A DNA stretch of 64,000 bases, taken from assembly GCA_934699095.1 (NCBI GenBank), contig CAKUVI010000005.1:62001-126000 (forward strand), written 5' to 3'. Source of the DNA: an uncultured Bacteroidales bacterium (GTDB lineage: Bacteria; Bacteroidota; Bacteroidia; Bacteroidales; WCHB1-69). Shown here piece by piece: positions 52,349 to 60,299 of the stretch (position 1 is the first letter of the stretch; each line of letters starts with the position of its first letter). A program made the position numbers and the translations under genes. The notes below the pieces were generated by a model. The model ran no database searches. It was not told the DNA's origin and worked only from the letters and a program-made list of their open reading frames with translations.

Positions 52349-53428
52349 ATGGAACCGTTTATAACAAAAGGGTTTTGGATACGCAAGTATAACAACCTGA
52401 TTCCAAGAATCATAGGTGTTTGCTATAGGTATGTTAATGATAAGGCGGTGGCCGAGGACATCGCTCATGACGCATTCCTAACAGGAATTGAAAAGTCGGA
52501 TTTTTTTAAGGGTAGCGAAAAACAGTTTGATGCCTGGCTTCAAAAGATAGCGGTGAACAAGTCTCTGCTGTACCTGAGGGACAACAGAAGTTGTGAGTTG
52601 ACAGACGACTACAACATCGCTGACAATTCTGAAATTGAAGAAGAAATCAGTGAAAATGATATCGTGGGAGCCATAAAAAAAGCAAACTTCACAGAAGAAG
52701 AACTGCTTGAAGCCATAGCGATGGTTCCAGCCAAATACCGCACCGTGTTCAATCTTTATGTTTTTGAGGATTATTCACACAAACAAATAGCCAAATATCT
52801 TGGAACTTCTGTCGGGAACACAAAGGTGATGCTCACTCGCGCACGGAAGCAAATCCAGGAGATTCTTTTCAAAAAATACAAACAAAAAAAACGCCACCTT
52901 ATGGTTATACCCCTATTCGCTATCAGCCCGTCGGCAAAATTCGACCTTTTTATAAAGAAAAATCTGGATGGCTACGGCATAATACCATCAAGCCCGTTTT
53001 CTCCAGACTACATATCGCAAAACGCCCTTTATGTTCCAGATATAAAATCATCTTTCTACCCATATAGGATACCAGTTTTTGCCGGAATAGGCACCTTCGT
53101 GGCAGGAGTGGCGGTTTTCCCACTGCTCTTCAGTGGAAAAAATGTGCATCCACAACAGCCTCACATAGAGGAGACCGTGTATGTCGCCGCCGACACTGCA
53201 TCGCAATTCCATAAGGCCGCTGATTCTGTAGAGACTGTTTTGCAGCATAAAGATAAGATAAAAGGGAAAAAGACACAGCCCATCCATGGCTTACCCGAAG
53301 AAAAAGACAGCATGATGGAATCAACTCCAGCCGACACTCTCGAAACAGCCAAAGAACCTGTTGTAATCAAGAAAATCATAAAAAAAAACAAAAAAACAGT
53401 GATAATCACAGACAATAACAATCGTTGA
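52349..53428 (+). CDS. ECF sigma factor fused to a membrane anchor
   Basis: The first 175 residues are an ECF-type sigma factor: region 2 at about 16-82 with VAEDIAHDAFL and INKSLLYLRDN-like sequence, and region 4 at about 118-174 with YRTVFNLYVFEDYSHKQIAK. Beyond it comes a 65-residue linker, one membrane helix at about 241-261 and a 98-residue Lys- and Asp/Glu-rich tail that should lie outside the inner membrane. Typical ECF factors are about 170-200 residues and have a separate anti-sigma protein. Here the anchor is in the same chain, so release would need cleavage or bound-state activity. The next gene starts four bases downstream. Confidence 0.85.
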   Translation: MEPFITKGFWIRKYNNLIPRIIGVCYRYVNDKAVAEDIAHDAFLTGIEKSDFFKGSEKQFDAWLQKIAVNKSLLYLRDNRSCELTDDYNIADNSEIEEEISENDIVGAIKKANFTEEELLEAIAMVPAKYRTVFNLYVFEDYSHKQIAKYLGTSVGNTKVMLTRARKQIQEILFKKYKQKKRHLMVIPLFAISPSAKFDLFIKKNLDGYGIIPSSPFSPDYISQNALYVPDIKSSFYPYRIPVFAGIGTFVAGVAVFPLLFSGKNVHPQQPHIEETVYVAADTASQFHKAADSVETVLQHKDKIKGKKTQPIHGLPEEKDSMMESTPADTLETAKEPVVIKKIIKKNKKTVIITDNNNR

Positions 53429-53432
53429 TAGT

Positions 53433-54140
53433 ATGGACTGCCAAATCTTTTCAATTATTAAAATCTTCTTCACAACTCTCTGTTTCATATTGTTTTGTGA
53501 GAGTGTTCGTTGTCAGGTTGACAAAACAGTACAGGATACAATATATTTATACGAGGAGGAGATCGTGTATGACACCATGTATATGATCAACGATATCTCT
53601 TTCGAGAGTCTGTCAAAAGACGAGTTTATAGATATGATTAGCAGGGAGCGTGGTGTGGGCAGCATCTACCGTTCTTCAGGCAGGATGTATCTTACAGGAC
53701 AGAATCAGGTTTACCAGCTGGGCAAAACCGACCTGCAGCGTATCCTCACGCCAGCCGAATTTGAGCAGTACAATAAGGCGATGCGGCAAAAATTCGCTAC
53801 TATACCCTTGTACATTGTCGGCGCTGGCGGCGTGGCGCTCTTCGCGATGGGGCTCTATCAGTTTGTGGGAAGCTTGTCTTTGGCAGTAAACACATTCGAC
53901 AGCCCCTACAGTGAGATAATACCGTCAAAATGCATGGGTTGTGCGGCTGCAGGTTTCGGCTTCCTGGTGGCGGGCGGTCTCGTGGCAACAGGATGTATTG
54001 TGCCTGCCCTCGTGATGAACATCAGAAGCAAATCCTCAATAAACAGGATAGTTGACAATTTTAACAATACAAAAAGTAAAAAAATCAGACTTTCATTCCT
54101 GCCAACCCCTTGCGGTGCCGGAGTGACACTTCAATTTTGA
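53433..54140 (+). CDS. Hypothetical exported membrane protein beside the sigma factor
   Basis: A 235-residue protein with a signal peptide (about 1-28), a soluble domain, and two membrane helices near 127-150 and 168-193. I recognise no family. The stop-to-start gap to the sigma gene is four bases, so it is a likely functional partner, perhaps a sensor or anti-sigma-like element. That is inferred from position only. Confidence 0.6.
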   Translation: MDCQIFSIIKIFFTTLCFILFCESVRCQVDKTVQDTIYLYEEEIVYDTMYMINDISFESLSKDEFIDMISRERGVGSIYRSSGRMYLTGQNQVYQLGKTDLQRILTPAEFEQYNKAMRQKFATIPLYIVGAGGVALFAMGLYQFVGSLSLAVNTFDSPYSEIIPSKCMGCAAAGFGFLVAGGLVATGCIVPALVMNIRSKSSINRIVDNFNNTKSKKIRLSFLPTPCGAGVTLQF

Positions 54141-54237
54141 CAAATCCAGGGTGCCAATTTGTGGTTGTTTTGTAGCAGACTTCCGAGACAATCACGATTG
54201 GTACTCAAATCATTAACATAGAAGTCTTTGAAAAAAA

Positions 54238-54456
54238 ATGAAAAAAGTATTAGTGTTAATCGCCACAGTCTTTATGTTGGGCGCTGTTTCAACTTCATGC
54301 AACAAGACAGGTTGTGAATGCTATCTCAAAACTGACGTTATGCACGTAGCTCCTGCATACAGCAACGACAACATGACCAAAGAGGAGTGTGCTGCAATGC
54401 AAGACCAACTTAACGATGAAGCTGGGATGAACGTTTACAAATGCAAGCAGAAGTAA
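54238..54456 (+). CDS. Very small lipoprotein
   Basis: A 72-residue precursor with lipobox VSTSC (Cys21), leaving a mature peptide of about 51 residues with further cysteines (GCECY and VYKCKQK) that could form disulphides. No family recognised. It lies 97 bases after the membrane protein gene and is followed by a strong terminator. Confidence 0.6.
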   Translation: MKKVLVLIATVFMLGAVSTSCNKTGCECYLKTDVMHVAPAYSNDNMTKEECAAMQDQLNDEAGMNVYKCKQK

Positions 54457-54479
54457 TCTGACGATCTTCAGTTTTTCGA

Positions 54480-54516
54480 CAGGGGCCTGAGCAAGTTCAG
54501 GCCCCTGCTGTTTTTT
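54480..54516 (+). terminator. Terminator after the small lipoprotein
   Basis: CAGGGGCCTGA pairs with TCAGGCCCCTG over a six-base loop, followed three bases later by a run of six T. It closes the + strand unit that begins with the sigma factor gene. Confidence 0.88.
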
Positions 54517-54532
54517 ACAATACAGAAATGAC

Positions 54533-55393
54533 TTATTTCACGATGCGGACCAACTCTAATCTGAAGACGACCGGGGTGTAGGGCGGCACCTTGAGCTCGG
54601 TGTTGCCTGCTTCGCTGAATGCCATTCTGGAGGGCACCACAATGGTCACGTCCTCCCCGACATGCATCTGCTGCACCATGGTCTCTATGCCGGCGGCTAT
54701 CTGATTCTTGCCAATCTCGAAGGTCTGCGGGTTGTCCCTGTCTGAACAACTGTAGAACTGGGTGCCGTCGAGAAAGTAGGCTTTGTACAAAACTTGAACG
54801 CTTTGGCCTTTCTTTGGCATCTGTCCATCGGTTTTGGTGTTCACATATCTATAGATGCCGTTTTTCTTGACGTCGATGTGATGCTCCACAACGTAGTCGG
54901 CTATCAGTGAGTCTTCAACGTGGCGAAGTCTTTTTTTGTTTTCCTTGAAGTTCTCCTCAGCGAGTTCTATCTTCTTTTTTGACATAATCTTGAGGAGCTT
55001 GACATCTGCATAAATCGGGTCTTTCCCGTAAGGATAATCGCCAAGGTTGAGAAATTCTTCGTAAAATTTTTTCCCCTTAAGGATGAATGTTGCGCTGTCG
55101 CCGACGTGCATCTTCTGCAGTGCGCAGTAAAGGTCGCCTTTGTATAACTTCTCGTCAATGGTCATGCTGTTCCTGTTCATCGGGGAGATTATCTCATTGT
55201 CGGTGCGCAACCCTATGTTGACTTCCACAAAATCACCTGTTTCAGGTTTTGGCTGGTCAGGGTTGACGATGTAGAAGTGTGAATACATTCCGCCAGGATT
55301 CCTGTCGTAGCCTTTGGGTTTGTTGCAGGATGTAAGTGCGAGGCATATCAGAGCAGAGAGAAAAGTTATATAGATGTAGTTTTGTGTTGACAT
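54533..55393 (-). CDS. FKBP-type prolyl isomerase lipoprotein, two domains
   Basis: A 286-residue protein with lipobox LTSC (Cys23) and two FKBP-like units. One spans about 50-140 and lacks several aromatic pocket residues; the second spans about 185-286 with FEIGKNQIAAGIETMVQQMHVGE. It should act on exported proteins in the periplasm or at the outer membrane. It is the last gene of an operon with the next FKBP gene and nrnA. Confidence 0.85.
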   Translation of the reverse strand: MSTQNYIYITFLSALICLALTSCNKPKGYDRNPGGMYSHFYIVNPDQPKPETGDFVEVNIGLRTDNEIISPMNRNSMTIDEKLYKGDLYCALQKMHVGDSATFILKGKKFYEEFLNLGDYPYGKDPIYADVKLLKIMSKKKIELAEENFKENKKRLRHVEDSLIADYVVEHHIDVKKNGIYRYVNTKTDGQMPKKGQSVQVLYKAYFLDGTQFYSCSDRDNPQTFEIGKNQIAAGIETMVQQMHVGEDVTIVVPSRMAFSEAGNTELKVPPYTPVVFRLELVRIVK

Positions 55394-55407
55394 AATATTT
55401 TTGTGTG

Positions 55408-56001
55408 TTAGTTTATGTTAGCTATATGCGGTAGGGTGTTGTTTTGTTCGTTATTAACCACTTTTATTTTCATTATGATGGGTTGAAGGCCGTCGATGCG
55501 GTCGCCGTCACCGGCCACTCCGTATGCGAGATATGACGGTATGATAAGTGTGGCTTCGGCGTCGGGGCGGAGCAGTTGCGCCGCTTCGTGAAGGGCGTCG
55601 ATCTCCTCTGAGCGGTTTACGAGGAAGGTCTTCATGCCGAGAGTTTCAGAATCGTATATTTTCTCGCCCGAGAGCAGAAATGTGGAGTATTCCAGCGTCA
55701 CCCGGTCGTTTTCCTTGAAAGTGTCGCCATGCCCAGGATTGGTTATTTTTATGTACAGTCCGGTGCCTGTGCGGTCCATCTGCCACCCGTAGCGGTTCAA
55801 AAACATCTGTATCTCCTCGTTTTGTCGCCGCATTATGTTTTTGTTGCCTTCAACATACGGGTTTATGGTGTCGGCGGCACTTGTTTTTGAGTCCTTGACA
55901 ACCATGCCAGTGGCGCTTTTGCGGTCGCACGATGCGAGCAAAAGTGTCATGGACAGGATGCAGATGAATATGGAGTGGGGGATGTTACAAGTTAGTCGCA
56001 T
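55408..56001 (-). CDS. GldI-like FKBP lipoprotein
   Basis: A 197-residue protein with lipobox LLASC (Cys25) and one FKBP domain at about 90-190 with GDTFKENDRVTLEYS and PSYLAYGVAGDGDRI. It resembles the GldI-type FKBP lipoproteins of Bacteroidota, required for gliding in flavobacteria, although no other gliding gene is present. I start at ATG 56001, which lies 17 bases inside the end of nrnA; the longer frame is antisense-like sequence within nrnA. Confidence 0.82.
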   Translation of the reverse strand: MRLTCNIPHSIFICILSMTLLLASCDRKSATGMVVKDSKTSAADTINPYVEGNKNIMRRQNEEIQMFLNRYGWQMDRTGTGLYIKITNPGHGDTFKENDRVTLEYSTFLLSGEKIYDSETLGMKTFLVNRSEEIDALHEAAQLLRPDAEATLIIPSYLAYGVAGDGDRIDGLQPIIMKIKVVNNEQNNTLPHIANIN

Positions 56002-56998
56002 TGTCGATGACAGATTTTTCAAAGTGTGCAATGGCATCTTCCATTGTTCCGTTGAAGAAGGCTCCGGCTGCGTTGGCATGCCCGCCGCCTTCAAAGTATT
56101 TACGTGCGAAAAGGTTCACATCAACAATCCCTTTGGACCGGAACGAGACACGGATTCGGTTGTCCCTCTCTGTGAAAAATGCTGTGTAATGCACCGACCC
56201 CAACGAAAGACCGTAATTTACAAAACCTTCAGTGTCACCTATCTGAAAACCGTTGTCTTTCAAATCCTTTTTGGTGAGATACATGTATGAAACGCCATAC
56301 TCAGGAAGGACAGTCAGACGTTTTGAGAGTGCTAAGCCGAGCAGTTTCATCCTGCTCTCAGTATAGTTGTCGTACACTTTGCGGTGGATTTCCTCCCCGT
56401 TGATTTTGGTTTCTATAAGCTTCCGAAGCACATCGTATGATTCCGGGTAGTCGCACGAATAAGACATTGAACCGGTGTCGGTTATGATGCCGACATAGAG
56501 GCATTCGGCGATGGCTTTGGTGATTTTTTTCCGTGGTGAAAAATATTTGTAGAGAAAATTGAAGACGAGTTCCGAGGCCGAGGTTGTCTGGTTGGTTGAA
56601 TACATTACATCGCATCTGATGTCGGGCTGCACGTGATGGTCGATTAGCACCTTGAAGTTGTTGGCTTTGGAAATAGTGTTCTGAAGGTCCTGTCCGGCAC
56701 GGTGAGGCGCATTCATGTCAACCACAAACAGTACGTCGGCGTTTTTGATCCTCTTCCTCGCCTCAACAAGGTTCTGCTGCGCCACTATTATCTCACCAGC
56801 ACCCGGCATCCAACTCAAAAAACCCGGAAACGGATTTGGCGAGATTACCGTAACGTCGTAGTTTGAGTCCTTAAAATAGTTGTAAAGCGCCAATGCACTT
56901 CCCAAAGCGTCTCCGTCAGGGTTGAAATGGAAGACAATCGCAATCGACTTAGCCTCTTTCAGAGCATCTTTAATCTTCTGTATTTCTTGAGTGTTCAA
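55985..56998 (-). CDS. nrnA: Bifunctional oligoribonuclease/PAP phosphatase NrnA
   Basis: NrnA removes the last nucleotides from short RNA and hydrolyses 3'-phosphoadenosine-5'-phosphate. The 337-residue DHH-family protein has FHFNPDGDALGSALAL near 23-38, a DMNAP metal site, the DHH motif in LIDHHVQPD, and a C-terminal DHHA1 region ending GGGHANAAGAFF. The start is TTG at 56998: no ATG lies between it and the -7 box at 57019-57026 (minus strand). It is the first gene of the FKBP operon. Confidence 0.92.
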   Translation of the reverse strand: MNTQEIQKIKDALKEAKSIAIVFHFNPDGDALGSALALYNYFKDSNYDVTVISPNPFPGFLSWMPGAGEIIVAQQNLVEARKRIKNADVLFVVDMNAPHRAGQDLQNTISKANNFKVLIDHHVQPDIRCDVMYSTNQTTSASELVFNFLYKYFSPRKKITKAIAECLYVGIITDTGSMSYSCDYPESYDVLRKLIETKINGEEIHRKVYDNYTESRMKLLGLALSKRLTVLPEYGVSYMYLTKKDLKDNGFQIGDTEGFVNYGLSLGSVHYTAFFTERDNRIRVSFRSKGIVDVNLFARKYFEGGGHANAAGAFFNGTMEDAIAHFEKSVIDNATNL

Positions 56999-57018
56999 TG
57001 CTACGAATTTTGAAAGTG

Positions 57019-57026
57019 CAAAAATA
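57019..57026 (-). promoter_or_regulatory. Putative -7 box of nrnA and the FKBP operon
   Basis: TATTTTTG on the minus strand, 20 bases before the TTG start of nrnA. The -33 position holds TAAC rather than TTTG. Confidence 0.45.
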
Positions 57027-57047
57027 ACAAAAAAAGTTTGTTTTTGT

Positions 57048-57055
57048 TATCTTTG
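57048..57055 (+). promoter_or_regulatory. Putative -7 box of the S41 protease operon
   Basis: TATCTTTG on the + strand, 60 bases before the ATG at 57116. It is divergent from, and close to, the nrnA box. It is the only clear promoter ahead of the five + strand genes that follow. Confidence 0.5.
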
Positions 57056-57115
57056 CGGCTCAATTTTTGACGTTATGTTTTTTTGTTTTTTATCAATTTT
57101 AGAATATAATTTTTG

Positions 57116-58762
57116 ATGATGAAAAAGATATTTTTATGTTGTTTTGTTGTGGCTTTTTGCAATATTTCTTTAACTTTTGCACAAAATGATTTTGAAATTG
57201 CAAAAAATGTTGACATCTTCATTAGCGTACTCAATGAGTTGAACGACAAATATGCGGATGAGATTTCACCGGGCGAGCTCACTCAGACAGCGATCAAGGC
57301 CATGTTGAAGAGCCTCGATCCGTACACTGTGTATTTTACCGAATCCACAGTGGAAGACGCAAGAATATTCCAGTCTAACGATTTCGGGGATGTTGACCTG
57401 ACTCTTGAGATGATGGACAAAGACATGGTTGTCACTGAATTGCTTGAAAACGGCCCGTCATTACAGGCTGGTCTGTTGGTGGGTGACAAGCTGCTGAAAG
57501 TGAACGGACAGTCGGTTGCCGGCCGTACTCCAGAAGAGGTCAAGATGTCGCTGCGCGGACAACCGGGCACCATCTGCAAAGTGGAGGTTTACCGTCCTAC
57601 AGACAAATGTACATTTGTATTCAGCGTCAAACGACAGAAGATGAAGAACTCGTGCGTGGCTTACTCCGGACTTCTCGGAGATGCCGTGGGCTATATCAAG
57701 CTCACAACATTCATGGAATCCACCGCCAGCAAAGAGGTCTTCGACGCATTCCAAAAACTTAAAACTGACGGAATGAAATATCTCATTATAGATCTGCGCG
57801 ACAACGGCGGCGGCCTCCTCGGTGAAGCTGTCAATATAGTGAACCTCTTTGTGGATAAAGATGTCAAAATTGTCGAGACAAAAGGCAAAATTGCCGAGAT
57901 GAACAATATCTACATGACCCGGAACACTCCCGTTGACAGGGATATTCCAATTGTGGTTTTGGTGAACGAACGAAGTGCCTCCGCTTCTGAAATTCTCTCT
58001 GGATCCCTTCAAGACCTCGACCGTGCCGTGATCGTGGGCAAAAAATCTTTCGGAAAAGGCATCGTTCAAAAAATTTATCCTATGGATTACAATACCAGCA
58101 TGAAAATTACAGTCTCAAAATACTATATACCAAGCGGACGCTGTGTCCAAAATATTGAATATTTCGACACAGACACCACCAAAGGTTCTTATCACATACC
58201 CGATTCATTGGCAGTAGCCTACAGGACAAAGAACAACCGTCTTGTTTATGACAAGGGCGGCGTTGAACCGGATGTGGCTGTGATAGAGAAAGATAACCCA
58301 GATATCCTCAACTCACTGATTGAGTCTCACGCCATCTTCGATTTTGCCACCCAATACCATAGAACTCATGTTTCTATCCCTTCAGCGGAAAAGTTTTTCG
58401 TGAATAACGACATATATGATGATTTTCTGGAATTCTTAAAGGAAATCAACTTCAAATACGATTCCAAGGTTGGCGAACTGTTTGAACAATTGGTGTCCGT
58501 GGCCAAAGATGAAAATCAGTATGAAAACCTGCAAACAGCTATCGAAAATCTCGAACACCAGATCACAAGTCTCCAATCAAAAGATCTTGTAAAATACAAA
58601 GACGAGATATCACAATATTTGGCACAGGAGATCGTTTCAAGATATTATTATTCAAAAGGACGTCTGATCAGCACTTTGAATACCGATGACAATATCAAGG
58701 TCGCCAAAGCCATCCTCTTGGATACAAACAGGTACAAAAAAATACTCTCTCCGCAAAAATAA
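57116..58762 (+). CDS. S41 C-terminal processing protease
   Basis: A 548-residue exported protease with a signal peptide ending near SLTFA, a PDZ domain at about 90-160 with LLVGDKLLKVNGQSV, and the S41 catalytic core with Ser in ERSASASEILSGSLQ and Lys in KSFGKGIVQK. It cleaves periplasmic proteins from their C-terminal end. Starts TTG, ATG, ATG lie in tandem at 57113, 57116 and 57119; I use the first ATG. Its stop overlaps the next ATG by one base. Confidence 0.92.
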   Translation: MMKKIFLCCFVVAFCNISLTFAQNDFEIAKNVDIFISVLNELNDKYADEISPGELTQTAIKAMLKSLDPYTVYFTESTVEDARIFQSNDFGDVDLTLEMMDKDMVVTELLENGPSLQAGLLVGDKLLKVNGQSVAGRTPEEVKMSLRGQPGTICKVEVYRPTDKCTFVFSVKRQKMKNSCVAYSGLLGDAVGYIKLTTFMESTASKEVFDAFQKLKTDGMKYLIIDLRDNGGGLLGEAVNIVNLFVDKDVKIVETKGKIAEMNNIYMTRNTPVDRDIPIVVLVNERSASASEILSGSLQDLDRAVIVGKKSFGKGIVQKIYPMDYNTSMKITVSKYYIPSGRCVQNIEYFDTDTTKGSYHIPDSLAVAYRTKNNRLVYDKGGVEPDVAVIEKDNPDILNSLIESHAIFDFATQYHRTHVSIPSAEKFFVNNDIYDDFLEFLKEINFKYDSKVGELFEQLVSVAKDENQYENLQTAIENLEHQITSLQSKDLVKYKDEISQYLAQEIVSRYYYSKGRLISTLNTDDNIKVAKAILLDTNRYKKILSPQK

Positions 58763-60294
58763 TGCTTTCCAAACAACAATTTCATACATCGTTCTACTTC
58801 CTCGCGACGCTCGTGCTTGCCGCAGCACTGCCGTTGTCGCATTTCTTGATGGGACTCGTCTGCTTCTTGATTTTTCTGAATTGGATCGCAGAGTGGAATT
58901 GGTCTGAGAAATTGTCTAAAATAAGGGAAAACCGGCAGTTTTTACTCTTTTCAGCTTTCTATGTTGTTTATGCCATAGGTCTTTTCAAGGCTACGGATTT
59001 CAATGCCGCCTCGAAGGAGATGCTCTCCAAAATAACCTTCTTGATGGCCCCAATCATTATCATATCATCTGAAAAGTTCAATAAACGGCAAATTATCTGC
59101 ATTTTAACAGTTTTTGTGCTCGCCACCCTCTTCGGATGCATCTGGAACATTGGATATACCTTGACGCATGAAATTTCTGACTATAGAGAAATGTCGAGGT
59201 TTATCGACCATATAAGGTTCAGTCTTTGCGTGGTTATGTCTATAGTTTTTTCCGTTTATTGCGCTTTTGAAAATAAGAAAGACCATCTCTCTCCCTTTGC
59301 TCTTTATCTCACAGCTGCGCTTTTGCTGTTCCTCTATTTGCTCTTTTCACAGACGCTTTCGGGGATTGTGATTATTGCTGTTCTCTTTGTCTGTTTCTTT
59401 GTCTATATTCTCATAAAATCTGAAAATAGAAAACTGAAATTGTCGCTCTCAGCTGTTTTTGTCGTGATTGGCGCTCTTTTTCTCGGAGGTGTAATTATGA
59501 TTGTGAACGATTATTACAATGCCAAAGACTCTTCACCCGACTATAATGCGAAAACCGCTGCTGGAAGGAGTTATTCTTTTTCGGACAACAGTATGATAGA
59601 GAATGGATATCATATAGACTATTACGTCTGTGAGGAAGAACTGGCCAAGGCTTGGAACACACGTTCTGATTCGTCGTATGAAGCTGTATCAACAACACTT
59701 ATCCGCTATCTCAATTCTCTTGGTATGCGCAAAGATTCTTCTTCAGTGATGGCACTCTCGGATGAGAATGTGAGAAATGTGGAGAATAAGTGTGCAAATG
59801 TGGTTTACGCAAGGCGTTTTGGCATAAGAAAGGCTTTGTATCAGACTTTTTTTGGTGTTGATTTGTACAGAAAACACTCTGTTTACACTGAATCGTCATT
59901 GTTGCAGCGGTTCGAATTGTGGCGAAACTCGTGGGAACTGATTCGTGAAAACCCCTTGCTCGGCGTAGGAATCGGGAACCAACGCGCCGCCTTGGACCAG
60001 CGCCTTGAAGATAACAACTCGCCAATAGCCAACGTCAGGAAAAACAGAGGCAGCCATAACCAATTCCTCACTTTCTGGATTGCCGCCGGAATAATTCCTT
60101 TGCTGTACTTTGTCTTCATCTTGGCTTACCCATTTGTTTGTATGCCAAGACAGATTAATTTTGTATATTTTGCTTTGATTTTGACACTTTTTATCTCAAT
60201 GTTGGTCGAAGACACCCTGAATGCGCAGACTGGCAGGATGCTTTACACGATATTTGCGCCATTGCTGCTTTTCTCCAACATCAACAAACAATAA
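58762..60294 (+). CDS. O-antigen ligase-like membrane protein
   Basis: A 510-residue protein with about eleven membrane helices and one long periplasmic loop (about 250-400) that ends in ELIRENPLLGVGIGNQ and RGSHNQFL, the pattern of the Wzy/WaaL O-antigen polymerase/ligase group. It probably transfers polymer onto lipid A core or another acceptor. Translation is coupled to the S41 protease (TAATG). It matches the envelope theme of the neighbourhood. Confidence 0.87.
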   Translation: MLSKQQFHTSFYFLATLVLAAALPLSHFLMGLVCFLIFLNWIAEWNWSEKLSKIRENRQFLLFSAFYVVYAIGLFKATDFNAASKEMLSKITFLMAPIIIISSEKFNKRQIICILTVFVLATLFGCIWNIGYTLTHEISDYREMSRFIDHIRFSLCVVMSIVFSVYCAFENKKDHLSPFALYLTAALLLFLYLLFSQTLSGIVIIAVLFVCFFVYILIKSENRKLKLSLSAVFVVIGALFLGGVIMIVNDYYNAKDSSPDYNAKTAAGRSYSFSDNSMIENGYHIDYYVCEEELAKAWNTRSDSSYEAVSTTLIRYLNSLGMRKDSSSVMALSDENVRNVENKCANVVYARRFGIRKALYQTFFGVDLYRKHSVYTESSLLQRFELWRNSWELIRENPLLGVGIGNQRAALDQRLEDNNSPIANVRKNRGSHNQFLTFWIAAGIIPLLYFVFILAYPFVCMPRQINFVYFALILTLFISMLVEDTLNAQTGRMLYTIFAPLLLFSNINKQ

Positions 60295-60299
60295 ACATT

